From Streptomyces griseoviridis (GTDB taxonomy: Bacteria; Actinomycetota; Actinomycetes; Streptomycetales; Streptomycetaceae), in assembly GCA_014649155.1 (NCBI GenBank), contig BMSM01000007.1:124001-188000 (forward strand): 64,000 nucleotides of DNA, written 5' to 3'. The notes beneath the pieces are model-generated. The model was not told where the DNA came from. It searched no databases and worked only from the letters and a program-made list of their open reading frames with translations. The position numbers and the translations under genes were made by a program. Shown here piece by piece: positions 8,011-18,142 of this stretch (positions are counted from its first letter, which is position 1; each line of letters begins with the position of its first letter).

Positions 8011-8766
8011 GTGAAGGACGCCTTCGGCCTCCCCCAGTCCCTCCTCGTCCTCGGCGGTACGTCCGAGATCGCCCTGGCCACCGCGCGGCGCCTGATCGCC
8101 CGCCGCACCCGTACCGTCTGGCTGGCCGGCCGCCCCTCCCCCGCGCTCGACGAGGCCGCCGAAGGGCTGCGGGCGCTCGGCGCGGACGTCCGCACCGTCG
8201 CCTTCGACGCCCTCGCCCCCGAGTCCCACGAGGCCGCCCTGGGCAAGGTCTTCGCGGAGGGCGACATCGACCTGGTGCTGCTCGCCTTCGGCATCCTCGG
8301 CGACCAGGCCCACGACGAGCAGGACCCGGTGAGCGCCGTGCGGGTCGCGCAGACCAACTACACCGGGGCGGTCTCGGCCGGCCTGGTCAGCGCCGCCGCG
8401 CTGCAGAACCAGGGGCACGGCTCGCTGGTCGTGCTCTCCTCGGTCGCCGGGGAACGGGCCCGCCGCGCCAACTTCATCTACGGCTCCAGCAAGGCCGGTC
8501 TGGACGCCTTCGCGCAGGGCCTCGGCGACGCGCTGTACGGCACCGGCGTGCACGTCATGGTCGTGCGCCCCGGGTTCGTACGGTCCAGGATGACCGCCGG
8601 CCTGGCGGAGGCGCCGCTGGCCACCACCCCCGAGGCCGTGGCGTCCGCCATCGAACTGGGGCTGCGCCGCCGCTCGGAGACGGTGTGGGTGCCGGGCGCG
8701 CTGCGGGCCGTGATGGCGGCGGTGCGCCACCTGCCCCGCCCGGTGTTCCGGCGGCTGCCGGGCTGA
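8011..8766 (+). CDS. dprE2: DprE2-like decaprenylphosphoryl-2-keto-ribose reductase (SDR)
   Basis: A 251-residue short-chain dehydrogenase. The nucleotide-binding loop is GGTSEIALATARRL at about residue 14, the DprE2-type form rather than the commoner GxxxGxG. The catalytic block is SSVAGERARRANFIYGSSKAG, with Ser, then Tyr and Lys in YxxxK. It would reduce the 2-keto intermediate made by the upstream DprE1. GTG start with GGAGAA about 5 bases upstream. A MITE-like element follows 26 bases after the stop. Confidence 0.9.
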   Translation: MKDAFGLPQSLLVLGGTSEIALATARRLIARRTRTVWLAGRPSPALDEAAEGLRALGADVRTVAFDALAPESHEAALGKVFAEGDIDLVLLAFGILGDQAHDEQDPVSAVRVAQTNYTGAVSAGLVSAAALQNQGHGSLVVLSSVAGERARRANFIYGSSKAGLDAFAQGLGDALYGTGVHVMVVRPGFVRSRMTAGLAEAPLATTPEAVASAIELGLRRRSETVWVPGALRAVMAAVRHLPRPVFRRLPG

Positions 8767-8792
8767 GCGCCGGGCGGTGGCCGCGATCCAGG

Positions 8793-8973
8793 GCCTGTCG
8801 TTCGGATCAGGTCGCGGGGAATCGGCTGTGCCTTCCTCGCGCCGGTGAGCGGGGCCTGGTGCGTGCGGATGCGAGGCGGAGGAGGGAGTCGACGCGGAGC
8901 GTCGGCGAGTGACGACAACGCGGCCAGTGCGCGCGCCAGGCCCCGCGTCCGCGGCGTGATCCGAACGACAGGC
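8793..8973. mobile_element. MITE-like element with perfect 17-bp terminal inverted repeats
   Basis: The left end, GCCTGTCGTTCGGATCA at 8793-8809, is the exact reverse complement of 8957-8973, and weaker pairing continues a few bases inward. The 181-bp interior has no gene with normal codon use. It fills the gap between dprE2 and the convergent RNA ligase gene and stops one base before that gene's TAG codon. No clear target-site duplication is visible. Short non-coding elements with ends like this recur in Streptomyces genomes, so this is probably a non-autonomous transposon relic; a large hairpin terminator is the alternative reading. Confidence 0.7.
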
Positions 8974-8974
8974 G

Positions 8975-9553
8975 CTAGCCGGTGGGCAGCGAGCCCCGCT
9001 CCGCGGGGCCGGCCTGGGGCGGGACCACCGTGGAGCCGAAGGGGAACTCGCGGAGCTTGCGCCAGACGCCGTCCGGCCCCTGCTCGTACAGGGCGAAGCC
9101 GGTGCAGGGCCAGTCGGCCTCGTAGCCGGACAGCTCGGTGAAGGCGCGGTCCATCGCCGCCTCCTCGATGCCGTGCGCCACCGTGACGTGCGGGTGGTAC
9201 GGGAACTGGAGGTCGCGGGCGACCGGGCCGGAGGCGTCCCGGACCTGCTTCTGGAGCCAGGTGCAGGCCTCGGCGCCCTCCACCACCTGGACGTAGACCA
9301 CCGGGGAGAGCGGGCGGAAGGTGCCGGTGCCGGAGAGCCGCATCGGAAAGGAGCGCCCGGCGGCGGCGACCTCCGCGAGGTGGGCCTCGATCGCGGGCAG
9401 CGCCGCGGCGTCGACCTCGGTCGGCGGCAGCAGGGTGACATGCGTGGGGATTCCGTGCGCCGCGGCGTCGCCGAAGCCCGCGCGCAGCTGCTGAAGCCGG
9501 CTGCCGTGAGGCTCCGGGACCGCGATCGACACGCCGATCGTTACGGTCCCCAC
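8975..9553 (-). CDS. 2'-5' RNA ligase / 2H phosphoesterase family protein
   Basis: A 192-residue protein with the two HxT/S motifs of the 2H superfamily: HVTLLPP at about residues 38-44 and HPHVTVAHG at about 121-129. These two histidines form the active site for cyclic phosphodiester hydrolysis or 2'-5' ligation. Family members act on RNA or ADP-ribose cyclic phosphates; the true substrate here cannot be told. Single gene, with trpS 136 bases upstream on the same strand. Its 3' end abuts the MITE-like element. Confidence 0.85.
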   Translation of the reverse strand: MGTVTIGVSIAVPEPHGSRLQQLRAGFGDAAAHGIPTHVTLLPPTEVDAAALPAIEAHLAEVAAAGRSFPMRLSGTGTFRPLSPVVYVQVVEGAEACTWLQKQVRDASGPVARDLQFPYHPHVTVAHGIEEAAMDRAFTELSGYEADWPCTGFALYEQGPDGVWRKLREFPFGSTVVPPQAGPAERGSLPTG

Positions 9554-9689
9554 GTCGTCTCCTGTCGTTCCGTCGGCGGAAGCGGCCGCCGCTGCGGCCG
9601 CCTGTCAATCGACTGTACGGCCACGGCCGGGCTCCGGGCAGGCGCAACGGTGGTGATGTGCGGCGCCCGGGGCACGGTCCGTGCTCCGC

Positions 9690-10727
<1,038 letters not shown>

Positions 10728-10783
10728 TCATGGGTCGGGGTCAGGTGCACGACAGTCGCGTGGGGGGCACGGGGGGCGCACAA

Positions 10784-11268
10784 CGCGGCGGCCCGGGGGC
10801 GCGCCGTGCGTCCGGTCGCCGTGGGAGCCGAGCCCGGCGCCCGCGGCGGCCCGGCCTCGCCGGCGCACGGTCCGCCTCGGGCCCTGCCACGGCGACGCCG
10901 GCGTCGCACTGCGCGACGGCGGGCCGGCCCTCGGCGCCTCCGGGCTCGCGGGTGTGGTCGACATCACGTGGCCGGAGGACCGTGTGCCGGCCGGCGCGAC
11001 GGCCGGCACCTCGTCCGGCGGCGTGCTCACGTCCCCGGAGGGCTTCACCTCCACGGTGACCGTCGCCTCGGCGCGGGTCCGGCCTGGTTCGGCGACGTCG
11101 GCTCCAGCGGCCCCCGGCTGCGGGGACGGCGTGGTGCCGGACGCCGCCGGCCCGGTCGTGGTGCGTCCCGCCTGCGGGCGGTTCGCCTTCGGCCCGGACC
11201 CGGCGGACGGCTCCGCGTCGGCCGTGGGGAACGCCGCCCCGCGGGCGTGGCACACCTCCCGTAGGGGA
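10784..11268. pseudogene. Possible remnant of a decayed gene between trpS and glyA
   Basis: The 556-base gap upstream of trpS and downstream of glyA has strong periodic G/C at one position in three across about 10860-11260. On the plus strand this frame reads like a secreted protein (for example VDITWPEDRVPAGATAG, then EGFTSTVTVASARVRPG), but it lacks a start and has no stop before running antisense into glyA, and an upstream part (10784-10860) fits a different frame. A minus-strand frame (10728-11255) shares the same wobble position, so the strand is not certain. Best read as gene debris with at least one frameshift. Confidence 0.3.
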
Positions 11269-12720
11269 TCAGCCGAGGTCGATCTCCGGGTACAGCGGGA
11301 AGCCGGCCACCAGGTCCGTCGCCCGGCGGGAGATCTCGTCGGCGGTCTTCGCGTCCAGGACGTGGGACGCCTTGGAGGGGGCGCCGGACTTGGTGGTGCC
11401 GGGCTCGGCGGCCGTCAGGACGCGGTCGATGAGGCCGGCCACCTCGTCCATCTCGGCGGTGCCCAGGCCCCGGGTGGTCAGCGCCGGGGTGCCGACGCGG
11501 ATACCGGAGGTGTACCAGGCGCCGTTGGGGTCGGCGGGGATGGCGTTGCGGTTGGTGACGATGCCGGAGTCGAGGAGGGCGGCCTCGGCCTGGCGGCCGG
11601 TGAGGCCGTAGGAGGACGCCACGTCGATCAGGTTGAGGTGGTTGTCGGTGCCGCCGGTGACCAGGGTGGCGCCGCGCTTCATCAGGCCCTCGGCGAGCGC
11701 GCGGGCGTTGTCCACGATGCGCTGGGCGTAGTCCTGGAAGGCGGGCTGCCGGGCCTCGGCGAGGGCGACGGCCTTGGCGGCCATGACGTGCGGGAGCGGG
11801 CCGCCGAGGACCATCGGGCAGCCGCGGTCGACCTGGTCCTTGAGGGAGTCGTCGCACAGGACCATGCCGCCGCGCGGGCCGCGCAGCGACTTGTGGGTGG
11901 TGGTGGTGACGATCTGGGCGTGCGGGACCGGGTCGAAGTCGCCGGTGAGCACCTTGCCCGCGACCAGGCCCGCGAAGTGCGCCATGTCGACCATGAGCGT
12001 CGCGCCGACCTCGTCGGCGATCTCGCGCATGATCCGGAAGTTCACCAGGCGCGGGTAGGCGGAGTACCCGGCGACGATGATCAGCGGCTTGAACTCGCGG
12101 GCGGAGGCGCGCAGGGCCTCGTAGTCGATGAGGCCGGTGGCGGGGTCGGTGCCGTAGGAGCGCTGGTCGAACATCTTGCCGGAGATGTTCGGGCGGAAGC
12201 CGTGGGTGAGGTGGCCGCCGGCGTCCAGGGACATGCCGAGCATGCGCTGGTTGCCGAACGCCTGGCGCAGCTCGGCCCAGTCGGCGTCGCTGAGGTCGTT
12301 GATCTGGCGGACGCCGGTCTTCTCCAGGAAGGGGACCTCGACGCGGGCGCCGAGGACGGCCCAGAAGGCGACGAGGTTGGCGTCGATGCCGGAGTGCGGC
12401 TGGACGTAGGCGTGCCGGGCGCCGAAGAGTTCCCTGGCGTGCTCGGCGGCGAGGGACTCCACCGTGTCGACGTTGCGGCAGCCGGCGTAGAAGCGGCGGC
12501 CGACGGTGCCCTCGGCGTACTTGTCGCTGAACCAGTTGCCCATCGCCAGCAGCGTCGCCGGGGAGGCGTAGTTCTCGGACGCGATCAGCTTGAGCATCTC
12601 GCGCTGGTCGGCGACCTCCTGGCCGATGGCGTCGGCGACGCGCGGCTCGACGGCGCGGATCACGTCGAGGGCGGCGCGGTAGGCGGTGGACGCGGTGGAC
12701 AGGGGCTGCTCGGCGGACAT
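11269..12720 (-). CDS. glyA: Serine hydroxymethyltransferase
   Basis: A 483-residue PLP enzyme that converts serine and tetrahydrofolate to glycine and 5,10-methylene-THF. The PLP lysine lies in [14 protein letters not shown], and other family blocks are [22 protein letters not shown] and [11 protein letters not shown]. It is longer than E. coli GlyA (417) because of extra sequence around residues 105-160 ([20 protein letters not shown]), a form seen in some actinobacterial paralogues. Start ATG 12720, preceded by GGAGGTAGCCC. Expression should follow the ZTP riboswitch directly upstream. Confidence 0.95.
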   Translation of the reverse strand: MSAEQPLSTASTAYRAALDVIRAVEPRVADAIGQEVADQREMLKLIASENYASPATLLAMGNWFSDKYAEGTVGRRFYAGCRNVDTVESLAAEHARELFGARHAYVQPHSGIDANLVAFWAVLGARVEVPFLEKTGVRQINDLSDADWAELRQAFGNQRMLGMSLDAGGHLTHGFRPNISGKMFDQRSYGTDPATGLIDYEALRASAREFKPLIIVAGYSAYPRLVNFRIMREIADEVGATLMVDMAHFAGLVAGKVLTGDFDPVPHAQIVTTTTHKSLRGPRGGMVLCDDSLKDQVDRGCPMVLGGPLPHVMAAKAVALAEARQPAFQDYAQRIVDNARALAEGLMKRGATLVTGGTDNHLNLIDVASSYGLTGRQAEAALLDSGIVTNRNAIPADPNGAWYTSGIRVGTPALTTRGLGTAEMDEVAGLIDRVLTAAEPGTTKSGAPSKASHVLDAKTADEISRRATDLVAGFPLYPEIDLG

Positions 12721-12754
12721 GGGCTACCTCCGGACGTGGGCGTTCGGCGTACAC

Positions 12755-12842
12755 GGTTCGGCCCAGGCGCACGGCACATGTTCCCGTACGGGCCGCTTCC
12801 CGATGGTCGGTCCCATCCCAGCGCGCCAGTCACGGCCCGCAG
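12755..12842 (-). ncRNA. ZTP (pfl) riboswitch upstream of glyA
   Basis: Read on the minus strand from about 12838, the leader has GGGCCGTGACTGGCGC, then GGGATGGGACC, then ATCGGGAAGCGGCCC closing the first hairpin, and after a linker GCCGTGCGCCTGGGC (about 12774-12761). These are the conserved blocks of the pfl/ZTP aptamer, which senses ZTP/ZMP when 10-formyl-THF is low and turns on folate one-carbon genes. A TACCCT hexamer at 12850-12845 could be the -10, with transcription starting at the aptamer's edge. The region between the aptamer and GGAGG is GC-rich and probably forms the switching structure. Confidence 0.9.
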
Positions 12843-12934
12843 CCAGGGTACCCAAGGTGCCGGGGCGGGGACGGACGGCGTCCATCATGCGGGCCCGCCC
12901 GCGCCCTCCCCCGGGGCCGGGAAGGGGCGGTCCG

Positions 12935-14119
12935 TCACAGGATCACGTGGGGCAGGAAGCGGGCGTACCCGTCCGTCACGAGGCCCGCGGACTCGCGGAT
13001 GCCGAGGCCCGCCGACTCGTCCTCGACCACCCAGGCGCCGAGGACGACGTGGTTGCCGTCGAAGGCGGGGAGGGGGGCGAGCTGCTGGTAGCAGCAGGGT
13101 TCGTCGCGGGGGGCGGGGTCGTCGCCGGGCTCGTGGACCGTGACGCCCGCGCCCTCGCGGCCGAGGAGGGGCTTGGCGACCCAGCCGGTGGTGGTGGCCA
13201 GGTCGCGGGGGCCGTCGAGGTGGGCGGGGAGCAGGTTCGGGTGGTCCGGGTACAGCTCCCAGAGGACCGCCAGCAGCGCCTTGTTGCTGAGCAGCATCTT
13301 CCAGGCGGGCTCGATCCACAGGGTGGTGCCGGTGCCGCCGCCGTTGTCCAGGGTGGCCAGGACGTGGTCGGCGAAGCGGTCGGTGGTGAGCCACTCCCAG
13401 GGGTAGAGCTTGAAGCAGCTGCGGATGAAGCGCAGCCGGGTGTCGACGAAGCGGCCGGAGATGCGGTCCCAGCCGATGTCCTCCATGGCGATCGACGCGG
13501 TCTCCAGGCCGGCCTGCTCGGCGGTCTCCTTGAGGTAGGCGACGGTCATGAGGTCCTCGCCGAGTTCGTCGGCGGTGGAGTGCGCGAAGTACAGGGGGCT
13601 GCCGGGCGGGAGCAGCGCGGCCTGCTTCTTCCAGGCGTCGATCAGCCGCTCGTGCAGGGAGTTCCACTGGTCGGCGCCGGGGAAGCGCTCCTCCATCCAG
13701 AACCACTGCGGGGAGGCCGCCTCCACGAGGGAGGTCGGGGTGTCCGCGTTGTACTCCAGGAGTTTCGCCGGTCCGGTGCCGTCGTAGCGCAGGTCGAAGC
13801 GGGCGTAGACGGAGGGGAGTTCGGCGCGGCGGTGCCAGGCCTCCGTGACGGCGCGGACCACGCGCGGGTCGGTGATGCCGAGGTCGGCGAAGCGGCCGGC
13901 GGTGACGATGTGTCCGGCGGCGGCCAGGCACATGCGGTGGAGTTCTTCGACGGTCTCCTCCAGCGCCTCGATCTCCGGCAGGGAGAAGACGTAGTAGGCG
14001 CTCTCGTCCCAGTAGGGGCGCAGGGAGCCGTCGGGATGGCGGGTGAGGGGGTAGACGAGGCCCTGGTCCTCGACGGTCCGCTGCCAGCCGGGGCGGGGGG
14101 TCGTGGTGCGGCGTTCCAC
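12935..14119 (-). CDS. Glutathionylspermidine synthase-like ATP-grasp ligase (YgiC/YjfC type)
   Basis: A 394-residue member of the GSP-synthase ATP-grasp family. Characteristic pieces are RFDLRYDG and KLLEYNADTPTSLVEA near residues 105-130, PAWKMLLSNKALLAVLWEL, and AKPLLGREGAGVTV, the ATP-grasp lysine and Gly-rich loop. The enzyme would form an amide bond between a carboxylate and an amine, as in peptide-polyamine joining. It lacks the amidase half of E. coli Gsp and is the stand-alone YgiC/YjfC form. The preceding gene, 6 bases upstream, encodes a Cys-tailed lipoprotein that may be its partner or substrate. Streptomyces use mycothiol, not glutathione, so a GSH substrate is unlikely. Confidence 0.85.
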   Translation of the reverse strand: MERRTTTPRPGWQRTVEDQGLVYPLTRHPDGSLRPYWDESAYYVFSLPEIEALEETVEELHRMCLAAAGHIVTAGRFADLGITDPRVVRAVTEAWHRRAELPSVYARFDLRYDGTGPAKLLEYNADTPTSLVEAASPQWFWMEERFPGADQWNSLHERLIDAWKKQAALLPPGSPLYFAHSTADELGEDLMTVAYLKETAEQAGLETASIAMEDIGWDRISGRFVDTRLRFIRSCFKLYPWEWLTTDRFADHVLATLDNGGGTGTTLWIEPAWKMLLSNKALLAVLWELYPDHPNLLPAHLDGPRDLATTTGWVAKPLLGREGAGVTVHEPGDDPAPRDEPCCYQQLAPLPAFDGNHVVLGAWVVEDESAGLGIRESAGLVTDGYARFLPHVIL

Positions 14120-14125
14120 GGCCGG

Positions 14126-14437
14126 TCAGCCGCCGCCGCTGCCGGAGGAGCAGCCGAAGCCGCCGCGGTCGACGGCGTCGTCGTAGTCGAAGGTGCCGTA
14201 GTCGGCCCGGCCCCGCTTGGCGTCCGAGTCGTAGTACCAGTCGGCGCGCGCCGTGCCGGTGGACGACTTGCAGTTGCGGTCGGCGACGATCCTGTAGCCG
14301 TCGGCGGTGGTGTAGTCGTCGCGGTTGACGCAGCGCCGGTCGGGTTCCGAGCCGCACGAGGTCAGGGCCGCCGCGAGCACTCCCATGCCGCCGAGCACCA
14401 CCGTGCTCGACCGCAGCCGTCGCCGCTTCTCCGCCAT
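14126..14437 (-). CDS. Small lipoprotein with Gly/Ser/Cys-rich tail, partner of ATP-grasp ligase
   Basis: A 103-residue secreted lipoprotein. Basic n-region MAEKRRRLRSS, hydrophobic core, lipobox LTSC with Cys28. The mature part has two more Cys (CVNRDDY, NCKSS) and many Tyr/Asp residues, and ends in DRGGFGCSSGSGGG. The Gly/Ser tail and pairing with a YgiC-type ligase recall the DUF1190 (YgiB) proteins that accompany YgiC in Proteobacteria. Start ATG 14437 has GGGGGAGA upstream; the longer frame to 14545 is not used. Being upstream of the ligase by 6 bases, the two form an operon. Confidence 0.8.
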   Translation of the reverse strand: MAEKRRRLRSSTVVLGGMGVLAAALTSCGSEPDRRCVNRDDYTTADGYRIVADRNCKSSTGTARADWYYDSDAKRGRADYGTFDYDDAVDRGGFGCSSGSGGG

Positions 14438-14519
14438 GTCCGTCTCCCCCTGTTCGTCCGTGTGCGGAACGGCAGTTGGCCGATCGATCGGATGTCCGGC
14501 CGCCGTTCGGAGGTGGATG

Positions 14520-15911
14520 CTACGGCAGGACCCTGCACAGGGCATCCAGTGCCCCGGACCACGCGTGGTCCGGTGGGGTGCCGTAGCCGACCACGACGGC
14601 GTCGACGGGGTCGGTGACCGCGTCGGGGTGGCGGAACAGGGAGAGGCCGTGGAGGGCGAGGTGCTGCCAGGTCGCGGCCTGGACGACGGACTGCTCGGTG
14701 CCGGGCGGCAGCAGCAGTACGGCGTGCAGTCCGGCGGCGATGCCGGTGGCGTGGACGCCCGGGGCGCGGGCGGCGAGGGCGGCGACCAGGGTGTCGCGGC
14801 GGCGGCGGTAGCGCAGCCGGGCGGCGCGGACGTGCCGGTCGTAGGCGCCGGAGGTGAGGAACTCGGCGAGGGTGAGCTGTTCCAGCACCGAGCAGGTGGC
14901 GAGGTGGTTCTTGGCCGCCAGCGCCTCCTCGACCAGCGGCGGCGGGAGCACGGCCCAGGCCAGGCGGAGGCCGGGGGCGAGGGCCTTGCTGGCGGTGCCG
15001 AGGTGGATCACGTGGTCGGGGCCGAGGGCCTGGAGGGCGCCGACCGGCTGGCGGTCGTAGCGGAACTCGCCGTCGTAGTCGTCCTCCAGGACCAGACCGC
15101 CGGTGCGGCGCGCCCACTCCACGACGGCCGCGCGCCGGTCGGGGCGCAGGGGCATGCCCAGGGGGAACTGGTGGGCGGGGGTGAGCAGGACGGCCCCGGC
15201 GCCCTCGGGGACGGCGCGGGGGTCGGTGCCCTGGTCGTCGAGGGGCAGCGGGACCGTGCGCAGGCCGGCGGCGGCCAGCAGGTCGCGGTGGATGTGCAGG
15301 CCGTAGGACTCCACGGCGACCGTGTGGACGCCGCGCGCCCGCAGCACCGTGCCGAGCAGGTCCAGCGCGTGCACGAAGCCGTTGCAGACGAGGACGCGGC
15401 CCGGGTCGGCGTGCACGCCCCGGGCCCGGGAGACGTAACCGGCGAGCGCGGCGCGCAGAGCGGCGTGGCCGCGCGGGTCGCCGTAGCCGAGGGCCTCGTC
15501 GGGGGCGGCGTGCAGGGCGCGGCGGGCGGCCCGCAGCCACTCGGTACGCGGGAAGGAGGCGAGGTCGGGGGTGCCGGGGCGCAGGTCGTAGGCGGGGCGG
15601 GCCGCGGTGCGGGCCGGGGGCGCGGGGGCGGCGGGCGGGGTGGTGACGGGGCGGTCGGCGACGCGGGTACCGGAACCCTGCCGGGCGGTCAGCCAGCCCT
15701 CGGCGACGAGGTCGGCGTAGGCGTCGGCGACGGTGTTGCGGGCGATGCCGAGGTCGGCGGCGAGGACGCGGGAGGACGGCAGGCGGGTGCCGGGGGCGAG
15801 GCGGCCGGTGCGGACGGCCGCGCGCAGTGCCTCGGTCAGGCCGCGGCGCAGACCCGGACCGGCCGGTTCCAGGTGCAGGTCGAGGCCAGGATTGGCCCGT
15901 GTTTCCGTCAC
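14520..15911 (-). CDS. MocR/PdxR-type regulator: GntR HTH fused to aminotransferase fold
   Basis: A 463-residue regulator. The winged HTH at residues 15-80 includes LAPGTRLPSSRVLAADLGIARNT and YADLVAEGWLTARQGSGT. After a Pro/Ala linker comes a class I aminotransferase-like domain with VCNGFVHALDLL, EDDYDGEFRYDR and the PLP-binding lysine in LGTASKALAPGLRLAW. Such proteins sense PLP or amino-acid-derived ligands and often control the divergent gene. Here that gene is an AhpD-like protein whose ATG is 46 bases away, so it is the likely target. Confidence 0.9.
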   Translation of the reverse strand: MTETRANPGLDLHLEPAGPGLRRGLTEALRAAVRTGRLAPGTRLPSSRVLAADLGIARNTVADAYADLVAEGWLTARQGSGTRVADRPVTTPPAAPAPPARTAARPAYDLRPGTPDLASFPRTEWLRAARRALHAAPDEALGYGDPRGHAALRAALAGYVSRARGVHADPGRVLVCNGFVHALDLLGTVLRARGVHTVAVESYGLHIHRDLLAAAGLRTVPLPLDDQGTDPRAVPEGAGAVLLTPAHQFPLGMPLRPDRRAAVVEWARRTGGLVLEDDYDGEFRYDRQPVGALQALGPDHVIHLGTASKALAPGLRLAWAVLPPPLVEEALAAKNHLATCSVLEQLTLAEFLTSGAYDRHVRAARLRYRRRRDTLVAALAARAPGVHATGIAAGLHAVLLLPPGTEQSVVQAATWQHLALHGLSLFRHPDAVTDPVDAVVVGYGTPPDHAWSGALDALCRVLP

Positions 15912-15957
15912 GGAAGTGGACCATACCCGTGGGCTGCTTCGTCCCTAGGGTCGAGGC

Positions 15958-16461
15958 ATGACACAGAACGAGACCACCGAGCCGTACGCCGCCGAGCAGC
16001 CGCCCCGCCTCCAGTGGGCCGAGCACGCCCCGGACGTGTACAAGGCGATGATCCGGCTCGACGCCGCCGCCCGGAAGGGCCTGGACGCCAAGCTGTACGA
16101 GCTGGTGAAGATCCGTGCCTCGCAGCTCAACCACTGCGCCCTCTGCCTCGACATGCACTCCAAGGACGCGCTCGCGGCGGGCGAGAGCGTGGAGCGGATC
16201 GTGCAGCTCAGCGCCTGGGAGGAGTCGAGGCACTTCTACACGGAGAAGGAGCTGGCGGCGATGGAGCTGACCGAGGCGGTCACCGTGCTCACGGACGGAT
16301 TCGTGCCGGACGAGGTGTACGAGCGGGCCGCGAAGCACTTCCCCGACGAGGCGGAGCTGGCCCAGCTCATCGCCGCGATCACGGTGATCAACGCCTGGAA
16401 CAGGTTCGGCGTGACCTGTCGGATGACGCCGGGGCACTACCGGCCGGGGCAGCACGGCTGA
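15958..16461 (+). CDS. AhpD-like carboxymuconolactone decarboxylase family protein
   Basis: A 167-residue alkylhydroperoxidase-like protein. The redox-active pair is CALC in QLNHCALCLDMHSKDA, with the downstream His of the proton relay, followed by the helix ERIVQLSAWEES. Family members reduce peroxides or use the CxxC for thiol chemistry. It diverges from the MocR gene with a 46-base gap. A TAGGGT hexamer sits about 6 bases before the ATG and there is no ribosome binding site, so the mRNA may be leaderless. The 3' side ends at tandem repeats and a bidirectional terminator. Confidence 0.88.
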   Translation: MTQNETTEPYAAEQPPRLQWAEHAPDVYKAMIRLDAAARKGLDAKLYELVKIRASQLNHCALCLDMHSKDALAAGESVERIVQLSAWEESRHFYTEKELAAMELTEAVTVLTDGFVPDEVYERAAKHFPDEAELAQLIAAITVINAWNRFGVTCRMTPGHYRPGQHG

Positions 16462-16467
16462 CTTTCC

Positions 16468-16541
16468 GTCCGGGGTCGTACGGGGACCCGGCGTCCGGGG
16501 TCGTACGGGGACCCGGCGTCCGGGTCGTACGGCACCTCGGC
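16468..16541. repeat. 25-bp tandem repeat, three copies
   Basis: The unit GTCCGGGGTCGTACGGGGAC plus CCGGC occurs exactly at 16468-16492 and 16493-16517 and in degenerate form at 16518-16541. It lies just after the AhpD-like stop, in the non-coding gap before the terminator. Confidence 0.9.
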
Positions 16542-16550
16542 GTCGACGCC

Positions 16551-16590
16551 GACGGGCCTCCCTCCGGAAGCGACCGGGGGGAGGCCCGTC
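16551..16590. terminator. Bidirectional hairpin between AhpD-like gene and mdh
   Basis: GACGGGCCTCCC (16551-16562) pairs perfectly with GGGAGGCCCGTC (16579-16590) around a 16-base loop. It lies between two convergent genes, so it can end transcription from both sides. There is no U-tract, which is normal for Streptomyces. Confidence 0.8.
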
Positions 16591-16621
16591 AGGGGTCCCG
16601 TAGGGGGTGTGCGGGGGTGGC

Positions 16622-18142
<1,521 letters not shown>

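Noticed and set aside
8793..8973. Small non-coding RNA
   Set aside because: The perfect termini fit a transposable relic or terminator better; no promoter is visible inside.
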